Source: Colwellia sp. BRX10-3
Lineage (GTDB): Bacteria > Pseudomonadota > Gammaproteobacteria > Enterobacterales > Alteromonadaceae
Direction: 5' to 3'
Assembly (NCBI RefSeq): GCF_014077505.1
Contig: NZ_JACGWA010000017.1
Coordinates: 1-39,061, forward strand
Length of the DNA stretch: 39,061 nucleotides
Shown here: positions 32,540 through 39,061 of the stretch, piece by piece
Position numbering within the stretch: position 1 is the stretch's first letter
How the letters are laid out: each line of letters begins with the position of its first letter
Program-made: the position numbers and the translations under genes
Notes under the pieces: generated by a model
Seen by the model: the letters and a program-made list of their open reading frames with translations, nothing else
The model's database searches: none
What the model was told of the DNA's origin: nothing

Positions 32540-34975
32540 TCAAACAATTTCTTTTAACCAATCTTTATAGTCGTAAAACTGAGGATCTGCCAATAAAAGC
32601 TTCGCGGGGTAGCCTAGAACAATTGCTTTTTCAATAAATAACTTCGTATCATTAACGTCAAAACAATTAATAGCTACTATGGCTAAATCATAATAAATAT
32701 AGGGATCTTGTACATTATTTTTAAGGACTTTACCTTGGTGAGCTTTTGCCTGTTCACATTGATTTAATTCAGAGTAGTAACGGGAAATTTGTGCTTGAAA
32801 ACTTGGGTTTTTATCATTAATAACCGCATTTTTTTTAGCTAAATTAAGCCCCTTCTCGTAAGCCGACTTAGCGCTTTGTGCTTTATTTTTACTGTACTTA
32901 AATGCATCGCCTAAATTGCCCCATACGGTAGGGCTTAACGGTGACAGCTCAGCGCTTTGTAAATACATTTCAGCTGCATTTTCAAAACGCTTCATAAAAA
33001 ATAATACAGAACCTAAATTCATAAACACGACAGATGTTGGTTCAATTGCTAATGATTTAGACCAAGCAATATTCGCTTGTTCAAAATTCAGCACCATGTA
33101 ATATACTGCGCCTAAAGCATTATAGGCCATGGCGCTATTTTTATTAATTAAAGTCACTTTGTTAAATTGACTTACCGCTTGTTCATATCGCCCCGAAGCA
33201 TACAAAAACACACCATAGTCATAGTAGTTTCTCCAATTACCCAGCTCAAGACTAATCGCTTGTTGATATAAGTTTTCAGCTTCATCACTTTGCTCTAATT
33301 TTGCATATAAAACAGCTAATGAAATATAAACTTCACTCGACTCTGGTTTAATTAATTTTGCTTTATTTAAATGTGTTTCTGATTTTTCATATTGACCATT
33401 AACCCGATAAAGCGTGCCAAGCGCTAATTCTGATTCAAACGATACTGTTTCGTTACTAGCAATTAATTGACAAACGTTTAAGGCTTTATCGTATTCATTT
33501 GTATCATTGTTTAGTAAATATTTATCTAAGTATGTTTGACATAGTGCTGATGAAGCTTGTATAAAATCGGGGTCTAATTGTAAAGCGACAATAAAGAGTG
33601 TTTCTGCTTCTACCAAAGCGTTGATGTTTTTCGAGTTTCTATACTTTTCTTTCCCTTGCAAATAAGCATCATAAGCTGCAAAATTATCTGTTGGCATGTA
33701 GTTATTATTGTTAACTGATTGATCCCCAACAACTAGTAAATGCAAGGCATTAGTAATTTTGCGAGACAAGTCACTAAAAAGAATAACCAGTTCATTGGAT
33801 GAGCCCTTAGATTCATCAGACCATACCTGAAAACCCGTTACCACATCTGTCATGGTAGTATTTATAATTAATGAACCGTCTACAGTTTTAGACCGCCCTT
33901 CGACGATATATTTCACACCCAAAATATTTTTAATTTGATCAATGCTTGCTTCAGGTTCTAATGCATTTATAGCCCTGATTGAAGATACTTTAAACACGGG
34001 TTTTAATGCTAATAAATTGATCAGCTCTTCTTGTAAACCTGAAACGAAATACTGAGGATTATTATCGGTGTCTGATGAGTAATAAGGTAATACAGCAACG
34101 GAATTTTCGGTCACATTTGAAATTGGCGCTTTATTCTCAAGCGTCAATTGAACTGGTTCCATAGTGCTTTCAGTTTCTATTTTTTCAATCAGGTGAGTAG
34201 ATATGTAATATATAAAAAATAAAATAATCAGCACAAAAAAACTGTCTATGGCAAATTGACGGTAGACAAACCTATGCTGTTTATTATTTTCGTAAGCAAA
34301 CTTTTTTCTTGTTTTAAACTCTTTAAACCACTGAAAACTGATAACAATGGGAAAGCCAATAACTAAGCCTAAAGCAGCTACCTTCCCACCCCAAGTTGGC
34401 ACATCAAAAATAGGTAATACAATGGAGAACACTTGTAGTAAAACCCAAGATACCACTAAATATGCTGCACTAGCGTTAATTAAACGACTACTTTTTAATA
34501 ATGAAAATGATAATTTCCATTTTTTATCTGGACCACTAATTTGATTTAGTTGATCAGCGGGGAAAGGCCAAATGCTATTGGATGACTTTGCCACGGTAGG
34601 TAAAAGCATACGATAGCCTTTACGAGGTATGGTTTGGATATATGTAGGACACTCTTTATGGTCGTCGAGCACGTGCCTAATTTCGCTGATAACATGGGTA
34701 ACATTAGTTTTTGCAGCGTGGTTATCGCCCCAAGCAAAAGCTAATATTTCCTCACGGGAGACAATCTCACCATTAGTGGATGATAAAAAGAGTAGAACCT
34801 CCATCGCCTTAGGCGCCAAATGGTATCTTTGACCATTGCGTATAACTATACCTAAATCAGGCTCAACCACTAGGCTACCTAACTGAAAGCCTTGATGTAG
34901 TTCAGTATCTACAACAAAGTGTCCCTTAACGTTCTCTAATGAAACTGTAACTTCTGGTTCATTGCTCGCTGACAC
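32540..34975 (-). CDS. CadC-like membrane-anchored winged-helix regulator with TPR domain
   Basis: The 811-residue protein has an OmpR/PhoB-type winged-helix DNA-binding domain (about residues 30-127; LAPKAMEVLLFLS, TNVTHVISEIRHVL, TIPRKGYRML). There are three hydrophobic segments (about 170-190, 198-215 and 245-262). A FlgO/TolB-N-like domain (about 290-400; VAVLPYYSSD, YFVSGLQEELINLL, YIVEGRS) follows, then a series of TPR-like repeats (about 440-790). With an odd number of membrane helices the sensor part would be periplasmic while the DNA-binding part stays in the cytoplasm, as in CadC and ToxR. The signal is unknown. The next gene, a secreted cysteine-rich protein, could be target or ligand (inference). 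Confidence 0.88.
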   Translation of the reverse strand: MSASNEPEVTVSLENVKGHFVVDTELHQGFQLGSLVVEPDLGIVIRNGQRYHLAPKAMEVLLFLSSTNGEIVSREEILAFAWGDNHAAKTNVTHVISEIRHVLDDHKECPTYIQTIPRKGYRMLLPTVAKSSNSIWPFPADQLNQISGPDKKWKLSFSLLKSSRLINASAAYLVVSWVLLQVFSIVLPIFDVPTWGGKVAALGLVIGFPIVISFQWFKEFKTRKKFAYENNKQHRFVYRQFAIDSFFVLIILFFIYYISTHLIEKIETESTMEPVQLTLENKAPISNVTENSVAVLPYYSSDTDNNPQYFVSGLQEELINLLALKPVFKVSSIRAINALEPEASIDQIKNILGVKYIVEGRSKTVDGSLIINTTMTDVVTGFQVWSDESKGSSNELVILFSDLSRKITNALHLLVVGDQSVNNNNYMPTDNFAAYDAYLQGKEKYRNSKNINALVEAETLFIVALQLDPDFIQASSALCQTYLDKYLLNNDTNEYDKALNVCQLIASNETVSFESELALGTLYRVNGQYEKSETHLNKAKLIKPESSEVYISLAVLYAKLEQSDEAENLYQQAISLELGNWRNYYDYGVFLYASGRYEQAVSQFNKVTLINKNSAMAYNALGAVYYMVLNFEQANIAWSKSLAIEPTSVVFMNLGSVLFFMKRFENAAEMYLQSAELSPLSPTVWGNLGDAFKYSKNKAQSAKSAYEKGLNLAKKNAVINDKNPSFQAQISRYYSELNQCEQAKAHQGKVLKNNVQDPYIYYDLAIVAINCFDVNDTKLFIEKAIVLGYPAKLLLADPQFYDYKDWLKEIV

Positions 34976-35334
34976 GTAATGGAAGCCTCACAAGAAAAGA
35001 GTACAGCATGCCTATAGGCAACTCTTATAAAATTTAAGTGGTTAAAAACAATATAAGTATTGTTTACATTAGAAAAAATAGCCAATGGGTGTGTGCGATA
35101 AAACATCATATGAACTCATTAATTTATCGCATATCTGTAGCTTTAGATGAAATTTCATTTGATAAATATACATGTTTAATTATTACATTAAATGAAGCGG
35201 AAAAAAGGCTGATAACACGAGAAAAAGGGTGAAATAAATTAACGTTCACTCATATAAAAACAAAAAACCCGCTATGCCTTTAATATCAGTCATGCGGGTT
35301 TACAAAATTTAATTCCTAATATGAATACTTAAAC
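34976..35334. other. intergenic region without a supported gene
   Basis: The 359-base gap contains the upstream region of the regulator gene and the terminator of the helicase gene. A 64-codon plus-strand frame (35038-35232) has a GTG start with no ribosome binding site and no recognisable features, so I do not call it. Confidence 0.5.
35264..35302 (-). terminator. rho-independent terminator of the helicase gene
   Basis: AACCCGC(T)ATG and CATGCGGGTT form a stem with one bulge and a 14-base loop. On the minus strand it ends in six T residues. Confidence 0.8.
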
Positions 35335-36684
35335 TCAATCTACTTCATTAATATCCGTATTTTCAATATCTTGTGGTGCAACAGCTTGCTTGCGCTTTAA
35401 TACCGGCAAATCTCCAGCATCTTGCGCTAAAAAGGTATTTTTAACAGATTTCTTTGTTTTTGTCTTCTTAGTAACCACTACTGATTTTTTACTATCTGTT
35501 ATTTTGCTTTCAACTTTTGGCTTCTTAGGCTTGATGCCTTTGAACTTAGCTTTTAAACCATCAACTGCGTCAAATCTTAGCTTTTGCTGGAGGAAACCCT
35601 CTACATTCTTAAAGCTTATCCAGTCTTTAGGACCAACAAGAGAAATAGCATCTCCTGTGCTGCCTGCGCGGCCTGTTCGGCCAATACGATGAACAAACTC
35701 TTCGGTATGCTTTGGCATATCAAAATTGATTACGTGCGAAACATTAATTAAATCTAAACCGCGAGAGGCTAGATCTGTGGTGATCAATATTTTTTGCTGA
35801 CCTTTACTAAAGCCATCCATTATTTGGTTACGTTGGCCTTGATTTAACTCTCCACTTAACGCGACAGCACTTAAGCCTTGCTCCGTTAATAATATAGAAA
35901 GTCTATCCGTGTCTGCACGTGTCGCAGTAAATATGATTATTTGTTGGTGAATTTCAGTTGTTATAAAGTGTGAAAGTAGCTTTTCTTTATGACTTAAGTT
36001 ATCACAAAGGTAAAAACGTTTAGTAATGTCTTTGTGCTCAGTGTGAGCACTACCAATAGCGATACGTTTAGGCTTTTTCAATAACGCTAAAGCAAAATCA
36101 TTAACTTGTGCATGATCTAAGGTCGCAGAAAATAGCAGTGTTTGACGCTTACGGTGATCAGCTGCTTTATTAATTTGCGCTAACTGTTCAGCAAAGCCTA
36201 GATCTAACATGCGATCGGCTTCATCAAGTATAAGTAATTCTAAACCACTAAGGTGAAAATGCCCTTGTGAGAGATGGTCAGCTAAACGACCTGGTGTAGC
36301 AACAATAAAATGAGGCTCTTTTTCTAAAACTTTAACTTGATCGTTAAAATTTTCACCACCAAGAATGAGTACAGCTTTGAACGCTGATCCTGAAGTAAAC
36401 ATTCTTAACTGGGTAAAAACTTGCTTAGCTAATTCACGTGTTGGCGTTAAAATAACTACACGTGGATCACGCTTACTCAATGCTCGATTTTTTGACAAAC
36501 GCTGCATAGCGGGAATAATAAAAGCTAATGTTTTACCTGAGCCTGTTTTAGATGAAGCAATCAAATCATGACCTGTCATGGCGGCAGGAATTGCCTGTTG
36601 TTGAATTTCAGTAGGCTCACTAAAACCTAGATGTTCAACAGTTGACATTATTTTACTATCTAATCCAAAATCACTAAACTGCAA
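35335..36684 (-). CDS. DEAD-box RNA helicase
   Basis: The 449-residue ATP-dependent RNA helicase has the Q motif (Q28 region, PTEIQQQAIP), motif I SSKTGSGKT (44-52), motif Ia PTRELA (80-85), TPGR (129-132), DEAD (153-156), SAT, an ITTDLASRGLD run and HRIGRTGRAG. A basic Lys-rich tail (from about 385) is likely to bind RNA. Overall it is closest in style to the SrmB/RhlE group, acting in ribosome assembly or RNA turnover, but I cannot assign a specific subfamily name. It is a single gene, with a terminator immediately after it. Confidence 0.95.
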   Translation of the reverse strand: MQFSDFGLDSKIMSTVEHLGFSEPTEIQQQAIPAAMTGHDLIASSKTGSGKTLAFIIPAMQRLSKNRALSKRDPRVVILTPTRELAKQVFTQLRMFTSGSAFKAVLILGGENFNDQVKVLEKEPHFIVATPGRLADHLSQGHFHLSGLELLILDEADRMLDLGFAEQLAQINKAADHRKRQTLLFSATLDHAQVNDFALALLKKPKRIAIGSAHTEHKDITKRFYLCDNLSHKEKLLSHFITTEIHQQIIIFTATRADTDRLSILLTEQGLSAVALSGELNQGQRNQIMDGFSKGQQKILITTDLASRGLDLINVSHVINFDMPKHTEEFVHRIGRTGRAGSTGDAISLVGPKDWISFKNVEGFLQQKLRFDAVDGLKAKFKGIKPKKPKVESKITDSKKSVVVTKKTKTKKSVKNTFLAQDAGDLPVLKRKQAVAPQDIENTDINEVD

Positions 36685-36980
36685 GCTTATTCTCCACGTT
36701 ATTTAACTGATATCTGTTGGTAATATTATTGAAACAGACACATAAAAACAAAAATATAATGCCATATTATAACCTGTAATTGCTAACATTGAGCCAAACT
36801 ATTTAGTCAAAAAGTAAAATAGTTTTAAACCCATCAACCTGTGCTAATTTGTTTGATTCAAATTGTCTGATTTATACATTATTGATGACAGTCAAAAACT
36901 AGACATTAAATAAGCAGATAAAGTAGGGAAAAGATAATTATCAAACAACATAACTATAATACCAGCCTGTCTACAGAAAC

Positions 36981-37484
36981 ATGCGATATGATCAAAATAA
37001 CTTTATGAATATAATCACCTCCGCATATGATGTCGTAAAAGCTACAAAAGCAGATAAAAAAAATATCATGCGCTTTTATAAAAATCAGCGCTATTCCGCT
37101 AGTTATATCGGTAAAGATCAATGTTATATAGTAAAGGTAAATAGCATTATTATAGCCTGTGCAATAATATCAGCAGGTCAAGAAAATGATGACTTTTGGT
37201 TACTACACGGTCTAGTTATCGACAAAGTTCAGCGCGGTAAAAGCATCGCTAGCTTAATTTTACAAACGATTACTGCTGATAAAGATGAGTTCACACATTT
37301 AAGGTATGAACAAATAATTTGCTTTGCTGATATAGGATTTCAAGCATTTTACCAGTCAAATAATTTCATTAGTTACAACATCAATGAAGACACAGCTCCA
37401 CTTCCCACAGAATTTAAACAACGACTCAATCGATATCGAGAAAAACAAAAAAACTTACACTGCTTTATTTATACAGCAGTGTAG
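36981..37484 (+). CDS. GNAT-like acetyltransferase (tentative)
   Basis: The 167-residue protein has a fold pattern like GNAT N-acetyltransferases: an N-terminal helix (KATKADKKNIMRFYKNQ), a strand pair (QCYIVKVNSIIIACAIIS), a core strand WLLHGLVIDKVQRGKSIAS containing the RGKS-type acetyl-CoA loop, then the GFQAFYQSNNF helix-strand. The substrate is unknown. The ATG at 36981 and the in-frame ATG at 37005 are both possible; neither has a strong ribosome binding site. It is a single gene, convergent with folD. Confidence 0.75.
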   Translation: MRYDQNNFMNIITSAYDVVKATKADKKNIMRFYKNQRYSASYIGKDQCYIVKVNSIIIACAIISAGQENDDFWLLHGLVIDKVQRGKSIASLILQTITADKDEFTHLRYEQIICFADIGFQAFYQSNNFISYNINEDTAPLPTEFKQRLNRYREKQKNLHCFIYTAV

Positions 37485-37523
37485 TTAACATGGCGCTTAA
37501 TTGAAGGTTATTGTAAACAACTA

Positions 37524-37559
37524 AAATTGGTCATTATATGATTGGCTAATAACCAATTT
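37524..37559. repeat. 8-base-pair inverted repeat between convergent genes
   Basis: AAATTGGT (37524-37531) and ACCAATTT (37552-37559) flank a 20-base loop between the GNAT-like gene and folD. It might end transcripts, but no T run follows. Confidence 0.5.
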
Positions 37560-37616
37560 GGCACTTTATTGATCATGTAGACTTTTCAGACAGCAAACTT
37601 GTAACCTGTTAAAAGA

Positions 37617-38486
37617 TTAGGGCTGGTGCGCACATCTTTTCGCCGCGGCTAAGGTGTTTTTTAGTAAACAAGCAATCGTCATTGGCCCTACACCACCAGG
37701 AACAGGAGTAATTGCCCCACATTTATCAAAAACAGCATGGTAATCTACATCACCAACCAATTTTATTTTTCCTTCATCAGTTAAAATTCTATTGATACCA
37801 ACATCAATAACAGTTGCGCCTTCTTTAACCCAATCGGCCTTAACAAAATCAGCTATACCAACAGCGGCGACTAAAATATCAGCCTGTTGACAGACCTCTG
37901 GTAAGTTTTTAGTTCGGGAGTGTGCGATGGTCACTGTACAATTTTCTTGTAATAGCAGCATAGCCACAGGCTTACCGACAATATTAGAACGACCAATAAT
38001 TACGGCATGCTTTCCAGATAGGTCGTTACCTAAATGTTGTTTAACTAATATGACACAACCTTGTGGTGTACAGGGCACTAATGCCCCTGATTCTCCATTA
38101 AATAGTCGACCAGAATTCATAGCATGAAAACCATCGACGTCCTTATCTGGACTAATTGCCGAAATTACCGCGCTTTCATCTATATGTTTTGGTAAAGGTA
38201 ACTGCACTAGAATGCCGTGGACGCTATCATCATTATTTAATTGTTCGAGCTGATTTAATAAATACTCTTGAGTTGTATCTTCTGATAACTTTATCTCATT
38301 GGAGATCATACCGATCTCTTGTGTTTGTTTTACTTTGTTTTTCACATAAACATGGCTAGCGGGATCATCACCTACAATAACTACCGTTAAACTGGGTTTA
38401 ATATTATAACGCGACTTTAATTCAACTACCTCAATAGCTAATTTATCTCGTAAAATTTTTGCAGCTAACTTTCCATCAATATTCAT
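37617..38486 (-). CDS. folD: bifunctional methylenetetrahydrofolate dehydrogenase / cyclohydrolase
   Basis: FolD oxidises 5,10-methylene-tetrahydrofolate with NADP+ and hydrolyses the product to 10-formyl-tetrahydrofolate. The start at 38486 gives about 289 residues, matching the family ([12 protein letters not shown]). Upstream frames would add a non-homologous leader. The motifs are YVKNK with the catalytic Lys, [17 protein letters not shown], the GRSNIVGKP nucleotide loop and [10 protein letters not shown] near the C-terminus. It lies next to the end of an rRNA operon on the same strand. Confidence 0.96.
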   Translation of the reverse strand: MNIDGKLAAKILRDKLAIEVVELKSRYNIKPSLTVVIVGDDPASHVYVKNKVKQTQEIGMISNEIKLSEDTTQEYLLNQLEQLNNDDSVHGILVQLPLPKHIDESAVISAISPDKDVDGFHAMNSGRLFNGESGALVPCTPQGCVILVKQHLGNDLSGKHAVIIGRSNIVGKPVAMLLLQENCTVTIAHSRTKNLPEVCQQADILVAAVGIADFVKADWVKEGATVIDVGINRILTDEGKIKLVGDVDYHAVFDKCGAITPVPGGVGPMTIACLLKNTLAAAKRCAHQP

Positions 38487-38685
38487 TGTTATTATTCTCA
38501 TGTTGTTAAAGCAGAAACTGGGACCAATCACAATATAATAAGATGCAGTCGCAATAATTAATATCGTATCCTATGGAAAAATCCAAAGGTTTACAAAGGT
38601 CTTAGAGATAAATATATAAATTAATGCTGATATTTCGCAAGATAGGATATTTAGTGAATATTCCATCGCCAGAAAGCAAAAAAAC

Positions 38686-38895
38686 GTATCGTCAGCTACG
38701 GGTTTCTTTAAATAGAAGCCTAGTAATGACGTACAAGGATGCATTAATGCCGTGGGCACATGAATGTGCAGGAGCGGCGTCCTACTGACGTAAGAATTAA
38801 CTCATGTCTTAGATGCATCAGAGCGACCCCACATAAAGAGAATAACTCCCACACGCTCCTTACTACCAAGCCAACACGTTTGACTTCTGCGTGCT
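38686..38895 (-). pseudogene. decayed 5S rRNA gene with decayed terminator
   Basis: Segments match the intact 5S end and terminator further right, in the same order. AGCAAAAAAACG…TCAGCTACGGGTTTC (about 38676-38708) corresponds to the terminator, AATAGAAGCCTAGTAATG (38711-38728) to the 5S 3' end, and AACTCCCACAC … CAACACGTTTGACTTCTG (about 38844-38888) to the 5S interior. About 60 extra bases separate the parts, including a GCACAT/ATGTGC hairpin (38756-38769). It should not be functional. Confidence 0.7.
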
Positions 38896-38947
38896 AATTT
38901 TTGCGTGCAAGTAGCCGCCGCTTACAAAATTTTAAACCCCAGACAGC

Positions 38948-38976
38948 AAAAAGCCCGACTCTTTCGAATCGGGCTC
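38948..38976 (-). terminator. rRNA operon terminator
   Basis: On the minus strand GCCCGA and TCGGGC (within a longer imperfect stem) are followed by TTTTTG, about 15 bases after the end of the 5S gene. Confidence 0.85.
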
Positions 38977-38988
38977 TTCTAAATAGAA

Positions 38989-39061
38989 GCCTAGCAATGT
39001 CCTACTCTCACATGGGAACTCCCACACTACCATCGGCGCTAACACGTTTCACTTCTGAGTT
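38989..39061 (-). rRNA. rrf: 5S ribosomal RNA, 3' part (cut by window end)
   Basis: The plus strand reads CTACTCTCACATGGGAACTC then CACACTACCATCGGCGC and CGTTTCACTTCTGAGTT, the reverse complement of the conserved 3' part of gammaproteobacterial 5S rRNA. The 5' part and the rest of the rRNA operon lie beyond the window. The exact 3' end is set at the GCCTAGC complementary stem. Confidence 0.93.

Noticed and set aside
35038-35232. 64-codon plus-strand frame with GTG start
   Set aside because: No ribosome binding site, no recognisable domain, and it occupies the upstream region of the divergent regulator gene. Kept as an open possibility only.
38571-38759. 62-codon minus-strand frame
   Set aside because: It runs through the decayed 5S/terminator remnant; the apparent conservation of such peptides comes from rRNA flanks, not from a protein.

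Overview
The window comes from an AT-rich gammaproteobacterial chromosome, most likely a marine member of the Alteromonadales close to Colwellia or its relatives. That assignment is an inference from gene content: a rhombosortase, a TIGR03503-family protein, paired CBM9/DUF5916 outer-membrane proteins, an S9 lipoprotein peptidase, and a chromosomal integron next to tRNA genes. No database search was possible.

Layout. (1) Bases 1-2107: the proximal end of a chromosomal integron. Cassettes lie on the minus strand and are separated by palindromic attC sites (about 1-160, 599-701, 937-1034, 1485-1582). They carry two small membrane proteins and a 72-residue protein resembling an Imm27-type immunity protein. 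A lead segment next to the integrase has no convincing gene. A candidate cassette promoter (Pc) faces the array. The integrase gene intI (2108-3073, plus strand) is divergent and has a perfect LexA-type palindrome just upstream, so it is probably SOS-controlled. (2) 3073-3989: a tRNA-Asp(GTC) array with four intact copies, one decayed copy and one half-copy touching the intI stop codon, behind a strong promoter. (3) 4084-7508 (minus): a compact operon DUF599 - DUF2919 - dnaQ - TIGR03503. (4) 7813-12709 (plus): two tandem CBM9/DUF5916 paralogues. (5) 12994-20173: an RDD membrane protein with an interrupted domain, cysK, a small lipoprotein, gamma-glutamyltransferase, a DTW-domain tRNA-modification enzyme and a PAS-GGDEF diguanylate cyclase. 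(6) 20435-26418: rhombosortase, an FMN-binding glutamate-synthase-like protein, an SBP_bac_3 periplasmic protein and an S9 peptidase lipoprotein. (7) 26866-31925 (plus): YgiQ-type radical SAM protein, YbiT-type ABC-F ATPase and RlmJ; the first two have matching GC-rich-discriminator promoters. (8) 32053-34975 (minus): a membrane-anchored winged-helix/TPR regulator followed by a small cysteine-rich secreted protein, the best candidate here for an uncharacterised two-gene module. (9) 35335-38486: DEAD-box helicase, GNAT-like protein and FolD. (10) 38532-39061: the end of an rRNA operon on the minus strand, with a partial 5S gene and its terminator, and a decayed second copy of both.

Most of the window is ordinary core chromosome. 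The accessory and most interesting parts are the integron with its attached tRNA-Asp duplication, the orphan immunity-like cassette, the regulator/secreted-protein pair, the large nested palindrome after rlmJ, and the 5S remnant. Functional statements beyond recognised families are marked as inference.
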